Source of the DNA: Acidobacteria bacterium UBA2994
GTDB taxonomy: Bacteria > Acidobacteriota > Vicinamibacteria > Vicinamibacterales > UBA8438
Direction: 5' to 3'
Length of the DNA stretch: 38,048 nucleotides
NCBI GenBank assembly: GCA_002346545.1
Contig: DEAA01000052.1
Span: 1 to 38,048, forward strand
Made by a program: the position numbers and the translations under genes. Shown here in pieces: positions 7,968 to 16,326 of the stretch (within the stretch, counting starts at the first letter, position 1; each line of letters starts with the position of its first letter). The notes beneath the pieces are model-generated. The model saw only the letters and a list, made by a program, of their open reading frames with translations. It was not told the DNA's origin and ran no database searches.

Positions 7968-9186
7968 CGATCTGCTTGGCTGAGGCGGACGAGCTGCCTA
8001 GGCGTCGCTCGATGCGATCGAGAATAACCGAGGCCAGCGCGCGCTTCGATTGCAGCGGCTGGGCTTCATGGCCAGAGTGGTCGATCAGCGTGGCGACGTT
8101 GGTTGTCACCTCGAAGCCCGCGTCGCTTCGCGACACATCGTTCGCCACGATCAGATCAACTTGCTTTGCCTTGAGCTTGGCTCGGGCCCGCGCCAATACA
8201 TCGTGGGTTTCGGCAGCGAATCCGACCAGAAGTGGGTGTGAGCGATCGGCTCGCCAGCGGCCCAGCTCCCACAGAATGTCAGTGGTGCGGACAAGTTCGA
8301 GAGTTAACCCGTCGCTGTCCTTCGCAAGTTTTTGGTCCCGTCGTCCTTCACGTAGCGTGTAGTCAGCAACGGCCGCTGCCATGATCACTGCGTCGGCGCT
8401 ATCGACCTGGGCGAGAACGGAATCGCGCATCTCGTCCGCGCTTCGTACATGGATGACCTCGGCGTCCACGGGCGGTGCGAGCGCCGTCGGTCCAACGACC
8501 AGCACCACGCGTGCACCCCTGGCGACCGCCTCCTCAGAAACGGCTAGGCCCATGCGGCCGCTAGACCGGTTCCCCACATACCGAACGGGGTCGAGATCCT
8601 CGTAGGTGGGGCCAGCCGTGACAAGCACCGTCCGTCCCGTCAGGTCTCCGGGAGAGCGGATCGCAGCCTGAGTGGCCGACACCACGTCCGCCGGTTCTGC
8701 CAAGCGCCCCTTCCCGATCCAGCCACAGGCCAGATAGCCCTCACCGGGGCCGACAATCCGGACCCCTCGCCCGCGCAGAGTTTCAAGGTTCCGCGATACC
8801 GCCTCGTGCGCGAACATGTTGCTGTTCATCGCCGGGGCGACAACGACCGGAGAACGGGTGGCTAGATACAGCGATGTCAGGAAATCATCGGCAATACCGT
8901 TGGCGAGCTTCCCGATGCAGTTCGCGGTTGCGGGAGCCACCACCAGCGCCTCGATCTCGGAGGCGATCGAGACGTGCTCGATATCGGCGTTCGTTCCGGG
9001 CGCAAACTGGTCGGTGACCACCCGGCGCCGGGTAATGGCTTCGAAGGTCAGCGGCCCTACGAACTTGCGCGCGGACGCGGTCATCAGAGCAACCACCTCG
9101 TGACCAGCATCCTGGAGGCCCCGTGCCACCTCTACCGCCTTGTAGGCGCCGATCCCGCCGCAGACGCCAAGCGCGATCAGTCCCAT
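7954..9186 (-). CDS. coaBC: CoaBC, phosphopantothenoylcysteine synthetase/decarboxylase
   Basis: This is a 410-residue fusion of two coenzyme A pathway enzymes. The N-terminal flavoprotein decarboxylase (CoaC) shows the catalytic His segment [16 protein letters not shown] with the substrate-binding Asn, and the lid [13 protein letters not shown] with its Cys. The C-terminal CTP-dependent synthetase (CoaB) starts near [21 protein letters not shown], has SSGRMG, and carries the [15 protein letters not shown] segment. It turns 4'-phosphopantothenate plus cysteine into 4'-phosphopantetheine. It begins 30 bases after gmk. Many bacteria have rpoZ (RNA polymerase omega) between gmk and coaBC, but there is no room for it here. 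Confidence 0.97.
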   Translation of the reverse strand: MGLIALGVCGGIGAYKAVEVARGLQDAGHEVVALMTASARKFVGPLTFEAITRRRVVTDQFAPGTNADIEHVSIASEIEALVVAPATANCIGKLANGIADDFLTSLYLATRSPVVVAPAMNSNMFAHEAVSRNLETLRGRGVRIVGPGEGYLACGWIGKGRLAEPADVVSATQAAIRSPGDLTGRTVLVTAGPTYEDLDPVRYVGNRSSGRMGLAVSEEAVARGARVVLVVGPTALAPPVDAEVIHVRSADEMRDSVLAQVDSADAVIMAAAVADYTLREGRRDQKLAKDSDGLTLELVRTTDILWELGRWRADRSHPLLVGFAAETHDVLARARAKLKAKQVDLIVANDVSRSDAGFEVTTNVATLIDHSGHEAQPLQSKRALASVILDRIERRLGSSSASAKQIDEPA

Positions 9187-9216
9187 GACGTGTACATCAT
9201 CGCATGATAGGACGGC

Positions 9217-9876
9217 TCATGGAGCTTCAGGCCGAGCGAGTTGCCTAAAGGCCTCCGCGATGCGTGCGCCCTCGCCTCGTGCCGCCCGCCTAGACACCCG
9301 CTCGGCAACGACGATGGCCTGCAACTGCACGACACAGGCCTCAAGTTCGTCGTTGACGACAACGTAGTCATACCCAGACAACTGCTCGACCTCGCGGTGC
9401 GCTACGGCCAGCCTGCGCATCAATTCGTTCTCGGTCAGATGCGAGCCGCTGCGGTCGCGGAGCCGTTCTTCCAGTACCACCGGCGAGGGCGGCAAGACGA
9501 AGATTCCGACCGTATGCGACTCCAGGCGCCGGACCTGCTCAGCACCCTGGACGTCGATAACGAGGACGAGATCCCGCCCGGCATCGAGATGTCGTCGAGT
9601 GTCGACTGCACTAGTGCCATAGAGATGGCCGAATACCTCCGCCGACTCCAGGAACCCACCGTCGGCGCGGCGCGACTCAAACTGACGTCTTGAAATGAAA
9701 TGATAGTCGACGCCGTCTCGTTCGCCGGGCCGCGCCGGGCGCGAGGTATAGCTGCGCGACAGGACGAGGTTTGGCACCCTGGGCACGACCGCCCTTATAA
9801 GCGTCGTCTTGCCCGTCCCAGACGGGGCGGACACTACAAACAAGGTACCCTTCTTCGCCAACTTCGAACTCGTCAT
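9217..9876 (-). CDS. gmk: guanylate kinase
   Basis: The 219-residue protein has the P-loop APSGTGKTT (17-25), the GMP-binding segment with SRSYTSRPARPGERDGVDY (about 40-58), and the lid/base region ERLRDRSGSHLTENELMRRL. It phosphorylates GMP to GDP with ATP. The length is slightly over the typical 205 because of a C-terminal helical tail. It starts at ATG 9876, 6 bases after the yicC stop. The yicC-gmk order is widely conserved in bacteria and supports both calls. Confidence 0.97.
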   Translation of the reverse strand: MTSSKLAKKGTLFVVSAPSGTGKTTLIRAVVPRVPNLVLSRSYTSRPARPGERDGVDYHFISRRQFESRRADGGFLESAEVFGHLYGTSAVDTRRHLDAGRDLVLVIDVQGAEQVRRLESHTVGIFVLPPSPVVLEERLRDRSGSHLTENELMRRLAVAHREVEQLSGYDYVVVNDELEACVVQLQAIVVAERVSRRAARGEGARIAEAFRQLARPEAP

Positions 9877-9882
9877 CGCGCC

Positions 9883-10773
9883 CTACTCGACGTTCTGCAC
9901 CTGTTCGCGGAGTTTCTCCAACTCCGCCTTTGCAGCGACCACGAGTTCGCTGATCCCGGCGCCTTCACTTTTCGCGCCGAGCGTATTTACCTCACGGTTC
10001 ATTTCCTGCAACAGAAAGTCCAGCTTCCGGCCGCATGGTTCGTCCCCGTTCACAAGTCCGCTCCAGTGGGCCAGGTGCCCCCGCAGACGGGTGAGCTCTT
10101 CGCTTACGTCTGAGCGCGCAGCGTATTTCACCAACTCCTGCGACAGGGTCTCGCCGTCGACCCCGGGCGTGTCTAACCGTAAATCCTTCAGCCGCTGATG
10201 AAGTCGTTGGCGCAAGTCTTCCGCGCCCTCCGCCGCGGCAGTCTCGAACTGCCTGACGAGATGCGCCAGAGTCTCGCAGCGCGAGGCGAGGTCGTTGGCC
10301 AAGAACTCTCCCTCCCGCTTTCTCATCGTGTCGAGTTCCCTTAGCGCAGAGCAAACCGTTTCCGTGACCACCGTCTCCAGCGCCTCGCGCGCAGCCGTCG
10401 TCGCCTCCTGCTCCTGAACGATTACGGCCTGCGGGAAACGCAGTAAGTCACCCGAAGTCAGTCGGCCCTCGACAAGTCCCTTCTCGCGGGCTGCCTCCAC
10501 AGCAGCGGTCAGCGCCTCAGCCAGCGGCTCGTTCAAGGAGACCGCCACCGTCGGCGTCTGGAGCGCCCGGATAGTAACGGCCAACTCTACCCGCCCGCGT
10601 CCGACGCCCTGCTGAACCAGGTTTCGGAGCGAAGTCTCTAGCCGCGCCAGCGACGAGGGCACCCGCACCTGTACATCCAGATAGCGGTGATTGACACTCC
10701 GAACAGTGACGCCCACCGTCGCAAGCTCGTGTTCGCGGCTCAGGGAGGCAAAGCCGGTCATGGACTTCAGCAC
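9883..10773 (-). CDS. YicC family endoribonuclease-like protein
   Basis: From the GTG at 10773 the protein has 296 residues and starts MLKSMTGFAS, the conserved YicC N-terminus. The internal signatures VRSVNHRYLDVQVRVP and the C-terminal KLDFLLQEMNREVNTLGAKS are both present. The latter is the family's most conserved block. YicC proteins are linked to RNA turnover, and E. coli YicC has been reported to be an endoribonuclease. A longer frame runs upstream to 10941 but overlaps the ABC exporter on the same strand, and a GGATGG sits 7 bases before the GTG. The gene lies 16 bases after the exporter stop and 6 before gmk. Confidence 0.93.
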   Translation of the reverse strand: MLKSMTGFASLSREHELATVGVTVRSVNHRYLDVQVRVPSSLARLETSLRNLVQQGVGRGRVELAVTIRALQTPTVAVSLNEPLAEALTAAVEAAREKGLVEGRLTSGDLLRFPQAVIVQEQEATTAAREALETVVTETVCSALRELDTMRKREGEFLANDLASRCETLAHLVRQFETAAAEGAEDLRQRLHQRLKDLRLDTPGVDGETLSQELVKYAARSDVSEELTRLRGHLAHWSGLVNGDEPCGRKLDFLLQEMNREVNTLGAKSEGAGISELVVAAKAELEKLREQVQNVE

Positions 10774-10789
10774 GATGACACCATCCGAT

Positions 10790-12655
10790 TCACCGTTCCT
10801 TCGATACGGCCGCAGCGGATGCGCCCTCAGACCCACGACGAACAGCGTCGACTGCGCGAGGAGTAGAGTCGAACACCTGCGTGGCGTACAGCTTGGCGTA
10901 GCTGCTACTTGGTCGCGCCAGCAGCTCCTCATGCCGACCACTCTCCACGACCCGCCCCTCCTCGAGGACGATGATCGCGTCGGCGCGCCGGATCGTAGAA
11001 AGGCGGTGAGCGATCACAAAGGCCGTCCGATTCGCCAGGAGCTTCGCTAACGCGTCCTGAACCAGAAGCTCCGACTCGGCATCGAGTGCGGAGGTAGCCT
11101 CGTCGAAGATCAGGACAGGCGAGTTCTTGAGCAGCGCGCGGGCAATAGTTAATCGTTGCCGTTGCCCTCCAGACAGCCGCTGCCCCCGTTCTCCGATCAT
11201 GGTGTCGTAGCCATCAGGCAACTCCACGATGAACTCGTGAGCATGCGCCGCCTTCGCCACCGCCTCGATCGCCGCCCGATCTGCTTCGGGCGCGGCATAT
11301 GCGATGTTCTCGGCGATCGATGCGTCGAACAGAATTGTATCCTGCGTTACGATGCCAATCGCCTTACGTAACGAGGCCAAGCTCACCTGGCGAAGGTCAA
11401 GATCGTCGATTAGGATGGCTCCCGCTGTAACGTCATAGAACCGCGGCACAAGATTCACCAACGTGGTCTTCCCAGCGCCGCTCAGACCTACGACTGCCAC
11501 TACCTGTCCCGCTTTGACGGTAAAGGACACGCCGCGCAATACCGGTTCGTCCGCATCCTGATATTGAAACGTAACCCCTCGAAACTCGATCTGCTCTCTC
11601 AGGGGAGGAAGAGCGATTACCCCGTGGAGGTCCGCCGTTTCGGTATGCACGTCGAGGGTCTCGAAGATCCGTTCGGCCGCTGCGATCGCGCCCTGAATGC
11701 TCGCGTTGACCCTGCTGAGCTTCTTTATCGGTCCGTACATTAACAGGAGCGCGGCCACGAACGAGGTAAATTGCCCCGGACTAAGATCCGCCGACGCGAT
11801 TTCGCGACTGCCATACCAGAGCACGCCGGCCACTGCGAAGCCGCCCAACAGCTCCATCAAAGGAGGCAATGCCGACAAGGTGCTCGTGACCTTCATGTTC
11901 GTGCGGTAGAGACGCTCGGACGCGTCGACGAACTTCTGGCGCTCGAACGCCTCGGCCTCGAATGCCTGGACGATTTTGTGCCCGGTGAACGCCTCGACCG
12001 TCAGGTGCGACAGATGTGCGATATGTTCCTGGCCCCGCCGGGTGCTCCGGCGCACCCGTTGTCCCAGCCGAACTAGCGGGTAGACCACTAGTGGTGCACC
12101 GGTCATGCACACTAGCGCGAGGCGTGCGTCCACATACAGCAGGAAGATGGTGTACCCCACCATGGCTAGCGATTCCCGTAACAGGTCGCCAAAGGTTTCC
12201 GAGACCACCTGCTGCACGCGGGTCACATCACTTGTGATTCGGCTCAGCAGCTGGCCCGTCTGGCGCCGGCCAAAGAAGGCAGTTGACTGTCCCAGGATAT
12301 GCCCGAAGAGCTCGCTCCGAAGATCGTGCACTAGCCGCTGGCCTGCATCGGCCATCAGGTATACCGAGAAATACGCACCCGCCCCCTTGACAAGGTAGAA
12401 CCCGATCAGGAGGACCGAGATGAGCGCGACGTCATCGCCCTCGGGCAGCAAGGCACTTAGTGCCGGCTCGGCTAACGCCGCAATACCCGTCGGCCCCTGT
12501 TGCTCGTTCGTCGGTAGGAGGCCGTCGAAAATCGGCTGGATCAGCGCGGCGAGACCGGTCGTCGCCACTGCGTAAGCCGCCATCGCGGGCAAGGCGGCCA
12601 GCACCCGCCCACGGTGGGGTTTGGCGTAACGCAGCAGGCGTAGCAAAGGGCTCAC
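10790..12655 (-). CDS. MsbA-type ABC exporter (lipid or lipid-linked glycan flippase)
   Basis: The 621-residue half-transporter has an N-terminal six-helix ABC exporter domain (about 1-330) and a C-terminal ATPase. The ATPase shows Walker A GLSGAGKTT, Q-loop VTQDTILFD, signature LSGGQRQR, Walker B VLIFDEAT and H-loop AHRLSTIRRAD. It closely resembles MsbA, the dimeric lipid A-core flippase of the inner membrane, and more loosely PglK-type oligosaccharide-lipid flippases. An insertion of about 30 residues follows the first membrane helix. It lies 9 bases after galE in the operon with ugd, facing a glycan assembly cluster that lacks its own flippase, so a role in moving lipid-linked glycan is plausible. 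Its GTG start is at 12655. Confidence 0.9.
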   Translation of the reverse strand: MSPLLRLLRYAKPHRGRVLAALPAMAAYAVATTGLAALIQPIFDGLLPTNEQQGPTGIAALAEPALSALLPEGDDVALISVLLIGFYLVKGAGAYFSVYLMADAGQRLVHDLRSELFGHILGQSTAFFGRRQTGQLLSRITSDVTRVQQVVSETFGDLLRESLAMVGYTIFLLYVDARLALVCMTGAPLVVYPLVRLGQRVRRSTRRGQEHIAHLSHLTVEAFTGHKIVQAFEAEAFERQKFVDASERLYRTNMKVTSTLSALPPLMELLGGFAVAGVLWYGSREIASADLSPGQFTSFVAALLLMYGPIKKLSRVNASIQGAIAAAERIFETLDVHTETADLHGVIALPPLREQIEFRGVTFQYQDADEPVLRGVSFTVKAGQVVAVVGLSGAGKTTLVNLVPRFYDVTAGAILIDDLDLRQVSLASLRKAIGIVTQDTILFDASIAENIAYAAPEADRAAIEAVAKAAHAHEFIVELPDGYDTMIGERGQRLSGGQRQRLTIARALLKNSPVLIFDEATSALDAESELLVQDALAKLLANRTAFVIAHRLSTIRRADAIIVLEEGRVVESGRHEELLARPSSSYAKLYATQVFDSTPRAVDAVRRGSEGASAAAVSKER

Positions 12656-12664
12656 GGGATCGGG

Positions 12665-13651
12665 CTAACCAGCGTAGCCGTGTGGGTGTGCGTCGTGCCA
12701 GCGCCAGGCCGTCGCAACGATCTCATCAAGGCCAGTAAACCGTGGCGCCCAGCCGAGCTCATCCCTGACGCGATCCGCCGCCGCGAAAAGAATGGCGGGA
12801 TCACCTGGGCGACGTTCCACGATTCTCCGTGGCACCCGTCGTCCCGTGACCCGCTCGACAGCCTCAATCACCTGGAGCACCGAATGCGGTCGCCCCGTTC
12901 CCAGGTTGTAGACCCGGACCCCCTTGTGACGCTCGAGCGCCTCCAGCGCACGGAGGTGTCCAGTCGCCAGGTCGGACACGTGTATATAGTCGCGCTGACA
13001 GGTCCCGTCCGGCGTCGGGTAGTCGTCGCCGAACAGCGAGAGAATCGCCCCACCTCGACTCGCCTCGATCGCGCGCGGAATGAGATGGATCTCTGGACTG
13101 TGGTCTTCTCCTAAGCCGCCGTCAGGGTCGGCGCCGGCTGCGTTGAAGTAGCGGAGCGCGATGCCCCGGAGTCCGTAGGCGTTGTGGTAGTGGGGTAGCG
13201 CCCGTTCGACCGCTAGCTTGGTGTCTCCGTAGGCGCTAATGGGAGCCGTAGGCGCCGTCTCGTCGATCGGGACCAGGCCGGGCTGTCCGTAGACCGCACA
13301 ACTCGACGACAGCACGAACCGGTTCACATTCTCGGCCACCATCGCTTGGAGCACCGACAGGGAACCCCGGACATTGCAGTCGTAATACCGGGCGGGCTCC
13401 CGCACGGATTCGCCCACCGCCAGCAGCGCAGCGAAGTGCATGACCGCGTCGACCTGGTAGCGACGGAGTGCCTCGCGAACACTTGCGGTGTCACGGATGT
13501 CCGCCTCGACTAGCGGCGTATCGCCAATAGCTGCCCGGTGTCCGGCAGACAGATCGTCGAGAACAACCGGCTCGTGTCCGGCAGCGCAGAGCGCCTTGAC
13601 GGCGTGACTCCCGATATACCCCGCGCCACCCGTCACCAGAACGACACTCAC
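12665..13651 (-). CDS. galE: UDP-glucose 4-epimerase
   Basis: The 328-residue extended short-chain dehydrogenase begins with the NAD-binding GGAGYIGSH. It has the SSSCAVYG segment and the catalytic pair YGDTK (Tyr and Lys, with PISA just before), then LRYFNAAGADPDGGLGE, a signature of true GalE. Further on are RDYIHVSDLA and YNLGTGRPHSV. It interconverts UDP-glucose and UDP-galactose, and may also act on the N-acetyl forms. It starts at GTG 13651, one base after the ugd stop, so the two are surely cotranscribed. It supplies galactosyl units for the adjacent glycan cluster. Confidence 0.96.
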   Translation of the reverse strand: MSVVLVTGGAGYIGSHAVKALCAAGHEPVVLDDLSAGHRAAIGDTPLVEADIRDTASVREALRRYQVDAVMHFAALLAVGESVREPARYYDCNVRGSLSVLQAMVAENVNRFVLSSSCAVYGQPGLVPIDETAPTAPISAYGDTKLAVERALPHYHNAYGLRGIALRYFNAAGADPDGGLGEDHSPEIHLIPRAIEASRGGAILSLFGDDYPTPDGTCQRDYIHVSDLATGHLRALEALERHKGVRVYNLGTGRPHSVLQVIEAVERVTGRRVPRRIVERRPGDPAILFAAADRVRDELGWAPRFTGLDEIVATAWRWHDAHPHGYAG

Positions 13652-13652
13652 A

Positions 13653-14948
13653 TCAGCGTCCGATCGAATGGTAGGCGAAGCCGTGCGCGCTTATCTGCGC
13701 CGTGTCGAAGAGATTCCGTCCGTCGAAGATCAGGGGTGTCTGCATCAGCGTACGCATGCGCGCGAAATCGGGCTCTCGAAATTCGCTCCACTCGGTCATA
13801 ATCACCAACGCATCGGCGCCCTTAAGTGCGTCGTAGCTGCGACGCGCCAGCGTGAGGCGAGAGCCAAAAATGCGCCGAGCCGAGCGTTGCGCTTCAGGAT
13901 CGTAAGCCACCACCTTGGCCCCTGCCGTTAGTAACGCCTCGATCGTCACGATGGACGGAGCTTCTCGCATGTCGTCGGTTCGGGGCTTAAACGCCAGCCC
14001 CCATACCGCAATCCGCTTGCCGCGGAGCACCCCGATCTCATCCGTCATTTTTTGAAAGAGGCGTCGCTTCTGCGTGGCATTGACGGCCTCGACCGCCTCG
14101 AGTACCCGGAAGTCGTAGCCCGCGTCGCGAGAGGAGCGCACCAGCGCCTGTACATCCTTTGGAAAGCAGCTCCCTCCGTACCCCACGCCCGGAAACAGAA
14201 ACGACGGGCCTATTCGGCTATCCGAGGCAACAACGCGCCGCACGTGGTCGACATTGGCGCCGACCCGCTCGCACACGTTGGCTACTTCATTCATGAACGA
14301 CACTCTCGTAGCGAGCATGGCATTGGCCGCGTACTTGCTCAGTTCGGCGCTCGGGTTGTCCATGACGATGATAGGCGCGCCGGTCCGGGTCAACGGTCCA
14401 TAGACGGACCGCATCAGCTCCGCCGCGCGCTCGTCGTCGGCCCCGATCACAACCCGGTCCGGCTTAAGGAAGTCATTCACCGCCGAGCCCTGCTTCAGGA
14501 ACTCCGGATTGCTGACCACGCTGAACGGATGCTCGGTATGTTCCGAGATGGTGTCCCGTACGCGGGCTGCGGTGCCTACCGGTACCGTGCTTTTGATCGC
14601 GATAACGCGGTAGCCGTCCATCGCGCGAGCTATCTGCCGGGCCGCCCCCAGCACGTATTGGACGTCGGCAGAGCCATCCTCGTCCGGTGGAGTGCCGACC
14701 GCTATAAAGATGACCTCTGCCGCACGCGTTGTCCGTCCCAGAGCGGTGCTGAAGCGAAGGCGCTGCTCTGTCTGATTTCGACGAACCAACTCGTCGAGAC
14801 CGGGTTCATAGATCGGCACCCGCCCTTGTCGGAGGGACCGGATCTTTTTGGCGTCGACATCGACGCACACCACATCGTTACCATTCTCCGCCAGGCAGGC
14901 CCCCACCACCAGGCCGACATATCCAGTGCCGGCAACTGCGATCTTCAT
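13653..14948 (-). CDS. ugd: UDP-glucose 6-dehydrogenase
   Basis: The protein is 431 residues from the ATG at 14948, giving MKIAVAGTGYVGLV with the NAD-binding fold at the very N-terminus. A GTG at 14966 in frame would add six residues, which look like leader. The family marks are VGTPPDEDGSAD, STVPVGTA, NPEFLKQGSAVNDF, and the catalytic Cys in GYGGSCFPKD. The C-terminal UDP-binding domain begins near GKRIAVWGLAFKPRTDDMR. It oxidises UDP-glucose to UDP-glucuronate with two NAD. As first gene of the minus-strand operon it faces the glycosyltransferase cluster, and its product feeds the UDP-xylose synthase encoded at 22001. Confidence 0.96.
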   Translation of the reverse strand: MKIAVAGTGYVGLVVGACLAENGNDVVCVDVDAKKIRSLRQGRVPIYEPGLDELVRRNQTEQRLRFSTALGRTTRAAEVIFIAVGTPPDEDGSADVQYVLGAARQIARAMDGYRVIAIKSTVPVGTAARVRDTISEHTEHPFSVVSNPEFLKQGSAVNDFLKPDRVVIGADDERAAELMRSVYGPLTRTGAPIIVMDNPSAELSKYAANAMLATRVSFMNEVANVCERVGANVDHVRRVVASDSRIGPSFLFPGVGYGGSCFPKDVQALVRSSRDAGYDFRVLEAVEAVNATQKRRLFQKMTDEIGVLRGKRIAVWGLAFKPRTDDMREAPSIVTIEALLTAGAKVVAYDPEAQRSARRIFGSRLTLARRSYDALKGADALVIMTEWSEFREPDFARMRTLMQTPLIFDGRNLFDTAQISAHGFAYHSIGR

Positions 14949-15024
14949 CTGCGCACGCTTCCCCACCGGCGGTTACGTCCAGATGCTGGACGTAGATTGC
15001 GCGCCGCCACGAAAAAAACTTCTC

Positions 15025-15054
15025 ACCGTAACACCGGGGCCCTAATCCTGTCAA
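15025..15054 (-). promoter_or_regulatory. candidate promoter of the ugd-galE operon
   Basis: On the minus strand a perfect -35 TTGACA (15049-15054) is followed after 18 bases by TACGGT (15025-15030), a weak -10 match (3 of 6). The spacer contains the palindrome GGGGCCCC. The predicted start lies about 70 bases upstream of the ugd ATG. The good -35 and the position in the 253-base divergent gap support it; the poor -10 makes it tentative. Confidence 0.4.
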
Positions 15055-15111
15055 GATATTGATGTACAAGGAGTTGCAGGATTCGAAGGCATGTGAGCTG
15101 CCTCCTGGCTG

Positions 15112-15141
15112 TGCTACGATCGGTCGACTGCTGGAGTCGAC
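15112..15141 (+). promoter_or_regulatory. candidate extended -10 and overlapping inverted repeat upstream of the glycan cluster
   Basis: TGCTACGAT at 15112-15120 fits an extended -10 box reading towards the first glycosyltransferase gene, which begins about 80 bases downstream. No -35 is recognisable. Immediately after it, two copies of GTCGAC (15123-15128 and 15136-15141) flank 7 bases. Each copy is itself palindromic, so the pair works as both direct and inverted repeat and covers the expected start point. It could be an operator or an RNA hairpin. No regulator can be named. Confidence 0.3.
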
Positions 15142-15201
15142 GGCCCCGGAAGACGTTACAGCCGCCCCTTGCGGTTCCCCGTACCGCGTCCGGCCCAGAT
15201 C

Positions 15202-16326
15202 GTGCGGATTCTGATCGACTACCGACCGGCGCTTCGGGCCCGTACGGGGGCCGGGTTCTGGATCGCCGGACTGGTCGAAGCGCTGGCCACTCTCGACGCG
15301 CCGCACTCCCCGAGAGTCACCATCTTCAGCAGTTCCTGGAAGGACAGACTGGGCTCCGTTGCCCCATCCGGTGTCGCGGCGATGGATCGTCGAGTGCCAG
15401 GACGCTTGCTGAACTGGTTGTGGCACCGCAGGGAGTGGCCACCTATCGAGCAGTTCACCGGGGAGCCGTTCGACGTCGTGCACTCGCCGTCGCCGCTGCT
15501 CATCCCGTCGCGTACCGCAGCCCGGCTAGTCACTATCCACGATCTTGACTTTCTCGACCATCCGGAACGTAGCGTACGGGAGATCCGTCGAGACTACGCC
15601 GATCTAGCGCGCGCGCACGCCCGGCGAGCCGACGCTGTCGTGGTGTCCTCTGAAACGACGGCAGACGAAGTGATCCGCCGTCTGAACGTCGCGCCTCAGC
15701 GCCTGACCGTCTGCCCCGTCGGCGCGCCCCCGTGGTCTCCGCGGCCGCCATCGTCAACCGGCCGGCATATTCTCTTTGTCGGCACTCTGGGGGCCCGAAA
15801 GAACGTCGGTGGCCTCATCACGGCCTATACGGCGTTGCGGGCCGGGCGAAAAGATGCCCCACCGCTCGTGCTCGCCGGAGAACCCGGCCCCGACCCGATT
15901 CCCGAGCTCGAGGCACAGGGAGAAGATGGGGTTATCCGTCGACTCGACTACGTCCAGCCGACCGAGCTTCGCAAGCTATACGAGTCAGCTGTGATGCTGG
16001 TCCTGCCGTCGTTCGACGAGGGATTCGGTATCCCGGTTCTTGAGGCTATGACCGTCGGGGTCCCCGTGGTCGTCTCAAATCGAGGCTCTCTTCCTGAGGT
16101 CGTCGGAGAGGCCGGGGTCATCGTCGATCCCGAGGACACCCACGCTCTTGCCGCAGCGATGGCCAATCTACTTGACGACCATGAGCGTTATGCCCGCCTC
16201 GTAAAGGCCGGCGTCGCCCAGGCCACTCGGTTTCGCTGGGCTAGATCGGCCACCGCGCTCTTGGGCGCTTATCACGAAGCCTATAAGCGACGCCGCGGCG
16301 AGGCACCTGATGCGGATCGCAGTTGA
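15202..16326 (+). CDS. family 4 glycosyltransferase (first of cluster)
   Basis: From the GTG at 15202 the protein starts MRILIDYRPALRARTG, the standard GT4 (GT-B fold) opening with the acceptor-binding Gly loop, and has 374 residues. An upstream in-frame TTG at 15169 is less likely. The nucleotide-sugar domain begins near HILFVGTLGARKN and holds the diagnostic EGFGIPVLEAM (E-x7-E type) motif followed by VVVSNRGSLPEVVGEAG. It transfers a sugar from an activated donor to a growing polyprenyl-linked glycan at the cytoplasmic membrane face. Donor and acceptor are unknown. It overlaps the next transferase gene by 17 bases. Confidence 0.9.
   Translation: MRILIDYRPALRARTGAGFWIAGLVEALATLDAPHSPRVTIFSSSWKDRLGSVAPSGVAAMDRRVPGRLLNWLWHRREWPPIEQFTGEPFDVVHSPSPLLIPSRTAARLVTIHDLDFLDHPERSVREIRRDYADLARAHARRADAVVVSSETTADEVIRRLNVAPQRLTVCPVGAPPWSPRPPSSTGRHILFVGTLGARKNVGGLITAYTALRAGRKDAPPLVLAGEPGPDPIPELEAQGEDGVIRRLDYVQPTELRKLYESAVMLVLPSFDEGFGIPVLEAMTVGVPVVVSNRGSLPEVVGEAGVIVDPEDTHALAAAMANLLDDHERYARLVKAGVAQATRFRWARSATALLGAYHEAYKRRRGEAPDADRS

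Noticed and set aside
10774..10941. N-terminal extension of YicC overlapping the ABC exporter
   Set aside because: YicC proteins begin at the SMTGF block, and the extension lies inside the conserved end of the exporter gene in another frame.
14052..15062. Long plus-strand open frame of 336 codons antisense to ugd
   Set aside because: It lies on the opposite strand of a clearly conserved gene, has no recognisable motif or start signal, and is explained by GC-rich codon bias.
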